DNA of 54,907 nt from positions 1-54,907 of the forward strand of contig NZ_JACJJP010000023.1 in assembly GCF_016900095.1 (NCBI RefSeq). Direction: 5' to 3'. Shown here piece after piece: positions 7,672 to 15,971 of the stretch. Numbering within the stretch: the stretch's first letter is position 1; every line of letters begins with the position of its first letter. Origin of the DNA: Gemmiger formicilis. Lineage in GTDB: Bacteria > Bacillota > Clostridia > Oscillospirales > Ruminococcaceae. Under the pieces are notes generated by a model. That model was not told where the DNA came from. It did no database searches and saw only the letters and a program-made list of their open reading frames with translations. Position numbers and translations under genes: made by a program.

Positions 7672-7700
7672 TGTTGCGAAAGATTAGTGAATCCTGTCCC
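7663..7700 (-). promoter_or_regulatory. Shared upstream element, copy 2
   Basis: 33 of 38 bases match 1746-1783, and the placement relative to the -35/-10 is the same. Palindrome copy 6 begins five bases beyond it. It may be a regulator site; a role in oriT is also possible because the relaxase operon starts here. Confidence 0.65.
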
Positions 7701-7704
7701 GGAG

Positions 7705-7727
7705 CTTCGGGTCAACATGGCCCGAAG
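7705..7727. repeat. ICE palindrome copy 6
   Basis: Arms CTTCGGGTCA / TGGCCCGAAG, one mismatch, spacer ACA. Confidence 0.88.
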
Positions 7728-7731
7728 TGGT

Positions 7732-7780
7732 AAAAAAAGAACAGGGCGGCAAGCCCCACACAACGGAAGCCTGCCGCCCT
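7732..7780 (-). terminator. Intrinsic terminator after mobC
   Basis: AGGGCGGCAAGC and GCCTGCCGCCCT pair with one mismatch; on the minus strand a TTTTTTT run follows. Confidence 0.75.
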
Positions 7781-7784
7781 CGTC

Positions 7785-8126
7785 TTACTTTGCCACCAGC
7801 TCGGAGAGCTCCCGCAGCACCTTTGACACCTCGCCCCACAGCTTTTCATAGTCCCGCTTCAATCCGTCGATTTCCTCCGGGTACACGCCGTAGGTATGCG
7901 CGTGTACGGCGACCTGATTGAGATTATTGGAACAGCGCCTTTGCAGAGAGATCAATTCTTTTATGGGCGCAAGGTCAACGTGCAGGATATACCCGTTCAG
8001 AGCCATCTTCCGCACATAAGCCCCGGCATTGGAAATACCCGCTTCGGCCATCCGCTCATGGATGGCCGCCAGCTCGTCCGGCGTCACCATGACGTGAAGA
8101 TGGACATTCCGCTTGCGGTTCTCCAT
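7785..8126 (-). CDS. mobC: MobC-like relaxosome protein
   Basis: The 113 residues match plasmid/ICE MobC accessory proteins: an N-terminal ribbon-helix-helix-like part (VHLHVMVTPDELAAIHERMA) and a C-terminal helix ending in WGEVSKVLRELSELV. MobC helps the relaxase open oriT. Its start overlaps the stop of the preceding small gene (TGATG), so they are translationally coupled. The gene is followed by a terminator, and the relaxase operon restarts from its own promoter. Confidence 0.85.
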   Translation of the reverse strand: MENRKRNVHLHVMVTPDELAAIHERMAEAGISNAGAYVRKMALNGYILHVDLAPIKELISLQRRCSNNLNQVAVHAHTYGVYPEEIDGLKRDYEKLWGEVSKVLRELSELVAK

Positions 8127-8308
8127 CAGCGTTCCAGCTCCCGGCCCTTTCTGCGCTCTTTGGGCTCCTTCACTTTATCCAGCGGTTTTGCGTCCAGCTC
8201 CGGGGGCGCAGGCTGGATGGGCGTGTTGTTGGGTACGCCGTCGATCATGTTGCAGTTCTGCTCCGTGGAGAGCTCGGCGGTTTTCAGATAGTTGTCTTTT
8301 TCGTGCAT
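8126..8308 (-). CDS. Small hydrophilic ICE protein, unknown function
   Basis: 60 residues, proline- and lysine-rich towards the C-terminus, no recognised domain. A GGAGG site precedes the ATG, and the stop overlaps the mobC start. It probably belongs to the mobilisation transcript. Confidence 0.6.
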   Translation of the reverse strand: MHEKDNYLKTAELSTEQNCNMIDGVPNNTPIQPAPPELDAKPLDKVKEPKERRKGRELER

Positions 8309-8320
8309 GGCAATCCTCCT

Positions 8321-8911
8321 TTATCGTTCCTCATGGTTTTTATGGTCCCGCTTCTGGCTGGGTTCCTTCGGAGGTTCCTGCCCTCTGGCTCCATCCTTGA
8401 GCCGGGCGGTAATGGATGGGCGCGCCCGGTCAGGATTGCCCGGTGCGGGTTTCAGCTCATAGTCCTCCATCTGTTTTTCGGTCAGCGGCTTTGCATAGGT
8501 TAGTTCACCCCATGCCATCAGCCTGCCATTTGCCACAGGGCGCCGCCTGTCGTCATCGTAGTTGACGATGGAAAGCGGCGGGTTATCCGATGGCTTCGGG
8601 TAGGTGCCTATGTCCACAGGGCGCTGGGTGGAATAGTAGCGGTAAACGCCTTCCGGGCCCAGCTCCGTATTTTTGACTGCCGCATGATAAAGGTACTGAT
8701 AATCGTCCACCCGGCGGTCAAAATCCTTCTGCGCCCATTCCAGACTGTTTCCATAGCGGCCCCAGTAGTAATCCCGCTGGCCCTTTTCGCCTTCGGTAAA
8801 CTGCCAGGTCACAAAGAGGCTCGGCGCGCCCGGGTTATGCCCCAGCGCAAAACCGTGTCCGCTGTCAAAGGTGGTGGCTTTCAAAATGGCATAGCCTTGT
8901 ACGATCTCCAA
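8321..8911 (-). CDS. Conserved ICE protein, unknown function
   Basis: About 196 residues. The N-terminal half (EIVQGYAILKATTFDSGHGF) looks like a compact conserved domain; the C-terminal third is charged and proline-rich (GARGQEPPKEPSQKRDHKNH). TTG at 8911 is chosen because AGGAGG lies six bases upstream; frames starting further up read through palindrome 7. Position suggests a role in mobilisation or DNA protection, without proof. Confidence 0.65.
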   Translation of the reverse strand: MEIVQGYAILKATTFDSGHGFALGHNPGAPSLFVTWQFTEGEKGQRDYYWGRYGNSLEWAQKDFDRRVDDYQYLYHAAVKNTELGPEGVYRYYSTQRPVDIGTYPKPSDNPPLSIVNYDDDRRRPVANGRLMAWGELTYAKPLTEKQMEDYELKPAPGNPDRARPSITARLKDGARGQEPPKEPSQKRDHKNHEER

Positions 8912-8930
8912 GAGATACCTCCTTTCTGAA

Positions 8931-8953
8931 CCTCGGGCCAACATGGCCCGAAG
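8931..8953. repeat. ICE palindrome copy 7
   Basis: Arms CCTCGGGCCA / TGGCCCGAAG, spacer ACA, just upstream of the ribosome site at 8912-8925. Confidence 0.9.
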
Positions 8954-9043
8954 TGTGGTATGTTACGAAATGAGGGAGTAAACCGGGGCGGGATGGGTTG
9001 CAGTATTCCCGCCCCGGAAACGCCCTCAAAAAAGCCCGGAATA

Positions 9044-9445
9044 TCAAGCCTTTCGGGGCGGCAAATCGTAACCGCCGCCCGGCCTTTTCTCCCGCATTTT
9101 CCTCATGCGTTCCCGGCTTTTCCGGCGGTTTCCTTCGGCCTTGCAGGCGTCGGAACAGTAGGCTTGACGGCCTTCGGGTAAAAATGCCCGCCCGCAGACC
9201 GTACAGGCCCGAAGCTCCGGGGAGCCGCCTTCAACGGTCAGCGCCGCAAGAAGCTCCGGGTCGAGGGGCAAGACGGCCTCCCGGAAATACCGGCAGTAAG
9301 CGCCCGTCCAGCATTTGTGCAGCATATAGCAGCCACAGTCCAGCGGCAGGCACAGGCCCGTTTCCCGGTCATAGTTGGCGCACATCCCCGTGACAAGGGA
9401 ACGGATTTTCTTCTTCTCGTCACGGGTCAGCTCCCGGGCGTCCAT
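9044..9445 (-). CDS. Cysteine-rich VLP-domain protein
   Basis: 133 residues with two cysteine clusters. The N-terminal part (CANYDRETGLCLPLDCGCYM ... CWTGAYCRYF) matches the Cys_rich_VLP domain of ICEs. The C-terminal part (CTVCGRAFLPEGRQAYCSDA) looks like a zinc finger, followed by a basic tail. It probably binds nucleic acid or metal. The ATG directly follows the TGA of the upstream gene, suggesting coupling. Confidence 0.75.
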   Translation of the reverse strand: MDARELTRDEKKKIRSLVTGMCANYDRETGLCLPLDCGCYMLHKCWTGAYCRYFREAVLPLDPELLAALTVEGGSPELRACTVCGRAFLPEGRQAYCSDACKAEGNRRKSRERMRKMREKRPGGGYDLPPRKA

Positions 9446-9637
9446 TCAGGACTTCGGGCCACGATGGCCCGAAGGGCGGGGCTCCACGATCAGCGCCCGG
9501 AATTTCTTCCGACACTGTTTTTTCCTGCCTTTGCACTCCTTGTAGTAGCGGCATCCGGTACAAGGGTCATCGCTGCCCCGGCCCGGCCACGGCACTTCCT
9601 TCATCATTCGCTCAAAGGGGCTGTTGGTAAAATTCAC
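9446..9637 (-). CDS. Small cysteine-rich ICE protein ending in palindrome-encoded peptide
   Basis: 63 residues with the cluster CTGCRYYKECKGRKKQC, probably a metal-binding knuckle. GTG 9637 is chosen because AGGAGG lies seven bases upstream and it overlaps the previous stop (GTGA). The last residues, PSGHRGPKS, are encoded by ICE palindrome copy 8, so the repeat forms the protein's end. Confidence 0.65.
   Translation of the reverse strand: MNFTNSPFERMMKEVPWPGRGSDDPCTGCRYYKECKGRKKQCRKKFRALIVEPRPSGHRGPKS
9452..9474. repeat. ICE palindrome copy 8 (inside a gene)
   Basis: Perfect arms, spacer CGA. Read on the minus strand as SGHRGPK at the C-terminus of the gene at 9446-9637. Confidence 0.92.
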
Positions 9638-10308
9638 TGGCGGGCCTCCTGTTCTTCCGTGTCCTCGTCCCACGGAGGGGTATCGTCATCCTCGGGTTCC
9701 TCTGCGATTTCCTCCGGCCCTTCGTCCTCATATTCGCAGTAGTCGTCCTCCAGGTCCGGCGCTTCGTGCTTCGGCTTGTAAATCTTGAAGTAATAACCGG
9801 CACCGCCGCCGATCAGCACCACCGCCCCGATCAGGAGCAGCGAAAGAAGCGGGCTGTCTGTTTTTTCGGCCTCGGGTTCGGGTTCCGGCTCGGTCACTTC
9901 CTCCACGGGTTCGGTGGGCTCCGGCTCCGGTTCGGGGGTCACTTCCTCGGCTGGTTCCTCGCCCTGTTCGGCAAGAGGCAGAAGGTCATCCACGGTTACA
10001 GCGTTGAGGAAATAGACGTTTTCGCTGGTTTTCTGCTTGTCGATCACCAGATAGAAAACACTCTCGTCTGCGGTGGTAATGGTGTAGAACTCTTTGCCGT
10101 CCTCGTTGGTGGCGTTGTCCACCACCGTTCCCGTTCCATCCGGGGTAAAGGGGTTCTGGGTTTCCGGCTCCGCCTCGGTTTCCACCGGGGCGGGAGTGGC
10201 CTCGGGCTGCGGCTCATTGCTCTGGGCGTAAGCCGGGACCGTAAAGATCAGGCAACACAAAAGGCTGGCAGTCATCACCGCCAGCCTGCGAAATTTAGTT
10301 TTCTTCAT
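9634..10308 (-). CDS. CD1107 / DUF4366-like membrane protein
   Basis: About 224 residues: an N-terminal signal sequence (LAVMTASLLCCLIFTVPAYA), an extracellular domain, a long Glu/Pro repeat stretch, a membrane segment (LLSLLLIGAVVLIGGGAGYY) and an acidic cytoplasmic tail. This layout fits the CD1107 family of conjugation-associated surface proteins. It likely sits in the cell envelope with the transfer channel. ATG 10308 has GGAGG upstream and overlaps the end of the DUF4315 gene by 14 bases. Confidence 0.8.
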   Translation of the reverse strand: MKKTKFRRLAVMTASLLCCLIFTVPAYAQSNEPQPEATPAPVETEAEPETQNPFTPDGTGTVVDNATNEDGKEFYTITTADESVFYLVIDKQKTSENVYFLNAVTVDDLLPLAEQGEEPAEEVTPEPEPEPTEPVEEVTEPEPEPEAEKTDSPLLSLLLIGAVVLIGGGAGYYFKIYKPKHEAPDLEDDYCEYEDEGPEEIAEEPEDDDTPPWDEDTEEQEARQ

Positions 10309-10561
10309 GGGCCGTGTCCTCCTTCTCGGGTGCCTCCGGCTTCGGGCCATTGTGGCCCGAAGCGGCAAGGCTGTTTTTGGGGTCGTTCAGAAATGCCATC
10401 AGCTCGGCGGGGGTCAGTTTGAGAGAGCGCACCGCCTGCACAATCTGGCTGTTTTCTTCCTCCTGTTTCTGCTTTTCCAGTTCCCGGATTTTGGCCTGCC
10501 ACTCGGCGGCCTTCTCCCGGGCCTTTTCCAGCTCCTTATCGAGCTTGTCGATCTTGTTCAT
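10295..10561 (-). CDS. DUF4315 small coiled-coil protein
   Basis: 88 residues starting MNKIDKLDKELEKAREKAAE, a heptad-type helix, then SLKLTPAELMAFL, typical of DUF4315. The C-terminal part contains ASGHNGPK, encoded by ICE palindrome copy 9, placed between the conserved domain and the acidic tail. Function unknown; always found beside CD1107/CD1108-type genes. Confidence 0.8.
   Translation of the reverse strand: MNKIDKLDKELEKAREKAAEWQAKIRELEKQKQEEENSQIVQAVRSLKLTPAELMAFLNDPKNSLAASGHNGPKPEAPEKEDTAHEEN
10340..10362. repeat. ICE palindrome copy 9 (inside a gene)
   Basis: Perfect arms, spacer TTG; encodes SGHNGPK in the DUF4315 gene. Confidence 0.92.
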
Positions 10562-10583
10562 GCAAGGGCTCCTTTCTTCTGGC

Positions 10584-12485
10584 TCACAAGCGCCCGAAGG
10601 CGTAGAAATGTGTCTGCCAGTAGCTTGAATTGATATTTGCGTATTGGATGGGAGAACCACAATGGAGCATCATCCCGTCGCCCACATAAATCCCCACATG
10701 GGACACAGGGCCGGGGCTGTCATAGGTTCCCGTGAAAAAGATAATGTCGCCCGGCTTTGCCTCGGAGGGGGAAATGATGGCACACTGGTTGTAAATGCCC
10801 TGCGCCGTGGTACGGGGCAGGTTGTGGACGCCGCTGGCCGTGTACACCCAGCAGACAAAGCCCGAGCAGTCAAAGGAGGTGGACGGGCTGGAGCCGCCCC
10901 ACACATAAGGCCAGCCGATGTACTTTGTCGCCTCCGCCATGAGCGCCGCAAAGGCCGGATCATCCAGCGCCTCGCCGGGTATCTCATAGCTGGGGCCGGT
11001 GTCCTCGCCGCCGGTATAAATCCCTTCCCACAAATAGGGCTTGTTGCCTTTGAGCTGCTGCATGACGGTGTAGATTTCCCGCTGCTGTTCATCCAGCCTC
11101 GGCAGGATTACGGCAGGCAGCGTTTTGTTTGTGAGGGTCACATTGAGGATGTAATACTCATAGGGGACTTCCTCGGTGGTGGTTTCTCCGGTTTCCGGGT
11201 CGGTGCTGGTTTCGGTGCGGTAGCGTATCTCGATTTCCTCCGTCAAGGTCAGCTCATACTGCGCCTCGAAGATCTCCCGCAGCTCGTCCTGCACCTGCTC
11301 CCGGAAATAAACATGGTACTTTGCCGAGAGATAGGACGCCAACTCATAGGGGTTGTGACCGATCTCGTCCACGGAATAGCGGTACTCGTCATAGCCGGGA
11401 TGGGTGCTTTCGATGTTCGCTACCGTCTGCGCCAGTTCGTTTTCCAGCGCCGTGTAGTCCTCGTCCACGCCAAGCAGGTCGGCGTCCTCGGAAGCATAGG
11501 AAGTGCCGGACACCGCATTGGCAAGACCGCTGCCAAGTGTGGGAAAGATGGAACTTACCGCCGACAGGATATAGCAGACCAGCAGCAACAGCACCAAAAC
11601 CAAAACCGCCACGGGATGACGGGTCACAAACTGCGCTGCCCGCCGGGTCACATTCCCCGAAGCGGCAGCGGCTTTCTTTGCGGCCTTTGCGCTCTGTTTT
11701 GCCGCCGCCTTTGCCTCTTTGGAATACCGGCGTTTTAGTTTCCACTTCTGCTGTATCCGGGACAGCGGATTGCTGGCAAGCTCCGGGTGTTCGGCGGCCA
11801 TCTTCTGAAAATCCACATTGGCCCGGGCTTTTATGTCCTTCCGTTCCCACTTTGCCACCTTCCGGGCCGGGTGTTCCCGCCAGCGCCGTTTTGCATACCG
11901 GGTCAGTTTCCGGGTCCCGGCCTCAGCGGTCAGCTCGGATTTATGCGCTCCTTCCACGCCCACATTTTCATGCTCGACTTCGTGGATTTTGTTGTGGAGA
12001 TAAAACCATGCCTCGGTGCGGGCTCCCCGGACGGCTTTCTTTGCAAGCCCCGGCGGCTTCTGCGCCGCCCGTTTCGCCTCGACCTTATCCAGCTTCTCCC
12101 GGGCCTTTCCCAGCTTTTCCCCGGCGCGCTCCGCTTTGGCCTGCGCCTTCTGGTACTTGTCCTTTTTGCTCCCGGCTTTCTCGGCGGAGCCCTCCGGCTC
12201 CTGCGCCTTGCTGGTATCCTGCGGACCGCCCCTGTCATCCTCCTGCCTCATGCGGTCAGAAGGGCGGGCTTTCCGGCTGTCCTCTTGAAACTTGCCGCTT
12301 TTGGACTTCGGGCCATCATGGCCCGAAGTGCCGGTCTGCCCGGTATCCTCGTCCTCAAACCGCAGGCGTCGGGACGGTGCGGGGGAAGGCCCTTCCCGGT
12401 CAGCCGGTCCGGGGCGAGTGCTCCCGGTATCCTCCGGCGGCCCCGGCCTTTGAAAATTCCGTTTATCCGGTTTCTTTCCGATGAT
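10584..12485 (-). CDS. CD1108-like transfer protein with NlpC/P60 (C40) peptidase domain
   Basis: The C-terminal ~130 residues form an NlpC/P60 cell-wall hydrolase with Cys in TSFDCSGF and His in PVSHVGIYVG, as in Tn916 Orf14. It should open peptidoglycan for the transfer channel. A long basic, coiled N-terminal region and one membrane segment (VAVLVLVLLLLVCYILSAV) precede it. The first ATG is at 12251, but it has no good ribosome site, and the frame is open for 78 more codons up to an AGGAGG near 12487. The only codons at usable spacing there are ATC (12485 or 12482), a rare start. The extension includes palindrome copy 10, encoding TSGHDGPK. The true start is uncertain. Confidence 0.8.
   Translation of the reverse strand: MIGKKPDKRNFQRPGPPEDTGSTRPGPADREGPSPAPSRRLRFEDEDTGQTGTSGHDGPKSKSGKFQEDSRKARPSDRMRQEDDRGGPQDTSKAQEPEGSAEKAGSKKDKYQKAQAKAERAGEKLGKAREKLDKVEAKRAAQKPPGLAKKAVRGARTEAWFYLHNKIHEVEHENVGVEGAHKSELTAEAGTRKLTRYAKRRWREHPARKVAKWERKDIKARANVDFQKMAAEHPELASNPLSRIQQKWKLKRRYSKEAKAAAKQSAKAAKKAAAASGNVTRRAAQFVTRHPVAVLVLVLLLLVCYILSAVSSIFPTLGSGLANAVSGTSYASEDADLLGVDEDYTALENELAQTVANIESTHPGYDEYRYSVDEIGHNPYELASYLSAKYHVYFREQVQDELREIFEAQYELTLTEEIEIRYRTETSTDPETGETTTEEVPYEYYILNVTLTNKTLPAVILPRLDEQQREIYTVMQQLKGNKPYLWEGIYTGGEDTGPSYEIPGEALDDPAFAALMAEATKYIGWPYVWGGSSPSTSFDCSGFVCWVYTASGVHNLPRTTAQGIYNQCAIISPSEAKPGDIIFFTGTYDSPGPVSHVGIYVGDGMMLHCGSPIQYANINSSYWQTHFYAFGRL
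12306..12328. repeat. ICE palindrome copy 10 (inside the probable N-terminal coding region)
   Basis: Perfect arms, spacer TCA; reads SGHDGPK in the CD1108-like frame. Confidence 0.9.
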
Positions 12486-12503
12486 GTATCCCTCCTTTCC
12501 GAA

Positions 12504-12526
12504 CCTCGGGCCAGCATGGCCCGAAG
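12504..12526. repeat. ICE palindrome copy 11
   Basis: Arms CCTCGGGCCA / TGGCCCGAAG, spacer GCA, four bases after the virB4 stop. Confidence 0.9.
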
Positions 12527-12530
12527 TGTG

Positions 12531-14960
12531 TTACGCCCGCTTCATTTCCTGTTTCTTGTCCTCCGGGCGGGTGGTCATAATGGCGTACAGCTCGGTATTC
12601 TGCGGGAAGCGGTCAACAAACGGGATGGTGGTGTTCCCGAAGAACAACAGCCCTTCGCCGGAATTGGTGTGGGTCACATAGGAAAGCTGGTGGGGGCTGA
12701 TACCGAGCTGTTTGGCTAAAATCTGGCGGTCCCCCTGCGCCTGCGAGAGCAGCACAAGGAAGTCCGAGTTCTCAAAGATGTTCTCGATCTCCGGGCTGGC
12801 AAGGAAGTCCTTCACGTTCTGCGTTAAGGCGCTGGGTACGCAGCCCTTCTTACGGAGCATTTTCCAGATCGCCACACAGTAGCTTGCCGTCAGCCGGTCA
12901 CGGAGCAGCACATGGAACTCGTCGAAGTAACACCATGTAGCGATACCGCGCAGGAAATTTATGGACACCTGCGAATTGACAAGGTCCTGCATAATGAGCA
13001 TGGCAATCGTCCGAAGCCCGGCCCCCAGCTTTTTCAGGTCGAGGCACACAAGGCGGCGGTTCAGGTCCACATTGGTTTCATGGTTGAACACATTGAGAGA
13101 GCCCGACACATAGATTTCAAGGGCCGTCGCCAGCCGTACCGCCTCGCCCTCGGGCTGGGAACAGAGCAGGTCATAGAGGGTTTGGAGGGTCGGCATTTTC
13201 GCCGTCTCCGGGTTCTGCAAATGCTCCCGGTACATCTGGCGCACACAGCGGTCAATGACGGTCCGTTCTACCGGCTGCAAGCCGTCCTTGCCGCCAACGA
13301 TCAGCTCCATCAACGACAGGATAAAGTCGGCTTTCAGTGCCATCGGGTTTTCCTCGTCGAAGCTCAAATCAATGTCCATCGGGTTAATGTGGTGCGGGCT
13401 GTCCGGGGCGATCTCGATGACCTGCCCGCCCAGCCGCTTGATAAGGGGCGAGTATTCGCCCATCGGGTCCACCACGATAATTCGGTCACGGGTGGCAAGG
13501 AACACGTTCACAAGCTCCCGCTTTGCGGCAAAGGATTTGCCGGAGCCCGGCACGCCAAGGAACAGACCGTTGGGGTTTTTGAGCTTCTTCCGGTTTGCCA
13601 TGATGACGTTATGGGAAAGAGCATTGAGCCCGTAATAGACGGCCTCGCCGTCCATGCGGAGCTCCTGTGTCATAAAGGGAACGAAAATAGCCGTGGAGCT
13701 GGTGGTCATGCCGCGCTTGATCTCAATGCCGTTATGGCCCAGCGGCAGGCTGGAAAGAAAACCGTCCTCCTGCTGGAAGTCCAGCCGTTTCAAGGTGCAG
13801 TTGTATTTCTGAACGATACCCGACACCGTGAACAGGTCATTGTCCAGCTCCCGACGGGTCGGAGCCATGTTCACCACAAGGAAGGTCAGCAGGAACATTC
13901 GCTCGTTCCGACTCTGCAAATCTTCCAAGAGGGTCTTTGCGTCATTGCTGTACGTCACAAGGTCGGGCGGGAGTATGTCCATGTCATATCCGGCCCGGGC
14001 GGCCTTCTTCTGTTCCTCCACCTTCATCTTGTCAATGTCGGAGACTTTGGCCTTGATGGATTTCACGGCGGCGGCCTGATCGACGGTCTGGATATGGAGC
14101 GTGATCGTCATTTCTGCGTCCATTTCCAAAAGCTCCGCCAGCAGCTTGTCCGAGAGCTCCGAGGCCAAAATCTGCAAATAAGAGGCAGCGCCCCAGGTCG
14201 TCCCCACCCGGAACAGGCGGCTGAAACGGAAGTCGAAGCTGTCCGGGGCAATAAAGTCCTTTGTGGAAAGGCCGGTCTGGGGTATCATATCCCACGAAAA
14301 CCGGAAGGGATCGGTGCCGCCGGGGTGGAGCTGCCCGTGAAGGAGCTCCAGCCGTTCCAGCCCCGAGAGGGAGCGGCACTTGACGCCCAGCTTTTTGAAG
14401 TTGCCGCAAATGTCCGCCTCCACACGCTCCAGCCTGGCCCTTGCGGTGGAGAGGTCGTCCACGTTCACACCGAAGGTCAGGAGCTTTGTGCGGACAATGC
14501 CGTTGTTGCTTTTGGCGATCTGGTTTTCCAGCATTTCCACATACTCACGCCGGACGCTGTTGTAGTCGTCCTCCTGCATGGGGATGTTGACGCTGTACCG
14601 GCTGCCCGGGCGGCTCCGGTGGTTGAGGAAAGAAAGCTGAAACGGCAAGGAGCTGTCAAAGTAGTTCAGACAGGCGCTCCATCCGTCAAAGATGGCCGCC
14701 TGATCTTCGGTCTGGGCGAGCTGGTAGTTGATGTCCTCGTATTCAATGGTTTTGGTGTAATAGCGGTCCTCCACCCGGCACACCCCATCCCGGTACATTT
14801 CCCGGTAAGGGAGGGTTTGCTGGGCGGTGGTGGGAATGTCCTTTCCCTTTGTGAACAGGCCGAGAAGGCCCGTCTTGTCAGGCTTTTTGCCTGCGGGCTT
14901 TCCGGCCCTTCTGTTGTTTTGCAATCGGCTGCGCCTCCTTTCTGGCGCCAAGCAGCGCAT
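12531..14960 (-). CDS. virB4: VirB4/TraE-like conjugation ATPase
   Basis: 809 residues. It energises the type IV secretion channel. Walker A GVPGSGKSFAAK is near residue 468 and Walker B ATWCYFDEF near 677; the N-terminal half matches VirB4-type proteins of CTn elements (CD1110 group). Its start overlaps the end of the PrgI gene by about 80 bases, typical of this gene pair. Confidence 0.95.
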   Translation of the reverse strand: MRCLAPERRRSRLQNNRRAGKPAGKKPDKTGLLGLFTKGKDIPTTAQQTLPYREMYRDGVCRVEDRYYTKTIEYEDINYQLAQTEDQAAIFDGWSACLNYFDSSLPFQLSFLNHRSRPGSRYSVNIPMQEDDYNSVRREYVEMLENQIAKSNNGIVRTKLLTFGVNVDDLSTARARLERVEADICGNFKKLGVKCRSLSGLERLELLHGQLHPGGTDPFRFSWDMIPQTGLSTKDFIAPDSFDFRFSRLFRVGTTWGAASYLQILASELSDKLLAELLEMDAEMTITLHIQTVDQAAAVKSIKAKVSDIDKMKVEEQKKAARAGYDMDILPPDLVTYSNDAKTLLEDLQSRNERMFLLTFLVVNMAPTRRELDNDLFTVSGIVQKYNCTLKRLDFQQEDGFLSSLPLGHNGIEIKRGMTTSSTAIFVPFMTQELRMDGEAVYYGLNALSHNVIMANRKKLKNPNGLFLGVPGSGKSFAAKRELVNVFLATRDRIIVVDPMGEYSPLIKRLGGQVIEIAPDSPHHINPMDIDLSFDEENPMALKADFILSLMELIVGGKDGLQPVERTVIDRCVRQMYREHLQNPETAKMPTLQTLYDLLCSQPEGEAVRLATALEIYVSGSLNVFNHETNVDLNRRLVCLDLKKLGAGLRTIAMLIMQDLVNSQVSINFLRGIATWCYFDEFHVLLRDRLTASYCVAIWKMLRKKGCVPSALTQNVKDFLASPEIENIFENSDFLVLLSQAQGDRQILAKQLGISPHQLSYVTHTNSGEGLLFFGNTTIPFVDRFPQNTELYAIMTTRPEDKKQEMKRA

Positions 14961-15264
14961 AGAAGTTTTCGGTTTTGTAAGGCCGCACCCGGGGATAGAG
15001 GAACCGGGTGCGGATGATGTTTTTCAGCACCTTTTCCAGCGGCAGGCCGTCCCGCTCATACATAGCGAAAAAGAAGAACGGGAGCATGAGGCCGATCATC
15101 AGGAACATGGCGGCGCTGTTTCCGATACTGCCACGGGAAAACAGGTAGGCCGGAAGGCCCACCGCCGCCGCGCCGGAAAAACAAATAAGCTGGCGCTTCG
15201 TGAGATTGAAGGCCAGCTTTGTCTTGATTTTGGACAGGTCTTTGGGTACTGGCACATAGGCCAT
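14878..15264 (-). CDS. PrgI-family membrane protein
   Basis: 128 residues with two adjacent hydrophobic segments (about 27-75) and a basic tail. PrgI proteins are small inner-membrane parts of Gram-positive transfer channels, usually coded just before VirB4 as here. GGAGG precedes the ATG. Confidence 0.9.
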   Translation of the reverse strand: MAYVPVPKDLSKIKTKLAFNLTKRQLICFSGAAAVGLPAYLFSRGSIGNSAAMFLMIGLMLPFFFFAMYERDGLPLEKVLKNIIRTRFLYPRVRPYKTENFYALLGARKEAQPIAKQQKGRKARRQKA

Positions 15265-15285
15265 TTCATTACACCTCCTTTACCG

Positions 15286-15308
15286 CTTCGGGCCAACATG
15301 GCCCGAAG
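15286..15308. repeat. ICE palindrome copy 12
   Basis: Perfect arms, spacer ACA, directly after the stop at 15309-15311. Confidence 0.92.
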
Positions 15309-15929
15309 CTACCTTGCGGCCTCTTTGGCCGGGGCTGTGCTGCGGGCGGCTTCGGCGGCCTCCCGTCCGCTCTGCCTTGCCCGCCAGTATTCGGGATTGT
15401 ATTGCCGGATGGACTGATTGAGGTTTTCTTCAAACCGCTCTTTGTCCTTGATACGGTCGGGGATCTTCCAGAGCTTTTTGTCCAGCAGCTCCCGGAGCAC
15501 CACACTTTCCTGTGCGTCCTCCTCATAGCAGATATAGCCCTTATCCTTGAAACCGCATTTTTTCGCCGCCGGAGAGAGGACGGCGGCCACCTCGTTTGCA
15601 ACCATCGTTCCGCCGTGGCTGGCGGTGGATACCAAAAACACGCCCGGGCAGAGAACTTCACAGCTCTGCACCTCTCCCCACGGGGAGGTCCGGGGCGCAT
15701 GGAACATCCCGCCCGTCCGGCCTCGGTCCGCCTGCATGAGCGCCGCCTTTTCCAAGATGGCCTTCAGCTCCGGGGAAAAGTAGGCGTATTCCCGCAGGAC
15801 ACGGGCGGCGTCCCCGCCGCAGGCGTTCATCAACAGGGTATAGGCGTCGCTGTCCGCTTTGGTACAGCGGCCCAGCAGCTTGCCGTCATAGTAGCAGGCC
15901 GCGTCATAGCCCGTTCGTTTGCGTGGCAT
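15309..15929 (-). CDS. DUF7007-like conserved ICE protein
   Basis: 206 residues. The central segment SPWGEVQSCEVLCPGVFLVS and TASHGGTMVANEVAAVLSPA resembles proteins annotated DUF7007 in similar ICEs. The family assignment is from memory and moderate. Start 15929 has GGAGG upstream; a longer frame would read through palindrome 13 without a ribosome site. Function unknown; it lies in the channel operon. Confidence 0.6.
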   Translation of the reverse strand: MPRKRTGYDAACYYDGKLLGRCTKADSDAYTLLMNACGGDAARVLREYAYFSPELKAILEKAALMQADRGRTGGMFHAPRTSPWGEVQSCEVLCPGVFLVSTASHGGTMVANEVAAVLSPAAKKCGFKDKGYICYEEDAQESVVLRELLDKKLWKIPDRIKDKERFEENLNQSIRQYNPEYWRARQSGREAAEAARSTAPAKEAAR

Positions 15930-15948
15930 GGGTTTCGCCTCCTTTCCG

Positions 15949-15971
15949 CTTCGGGCCAGCATGGCCCGAGG
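15949..15971. repeat. ICE palindrome copy 13
   Basis: Arms CTTCGGGCCA / TGGCCCGAGG, spacer GCA, touching the stop of the SpoVG-like gene. Confidence 0.9.

Noticed and set aside
15930-15962. N-terminal extensions such as MLARSGKEA (15962), MLARG (8944) and MTSGHVGPK (2084)
   Set aside because: These are palindrome sequence read as protein, lack ribosome sites, and better starts exist downstream.
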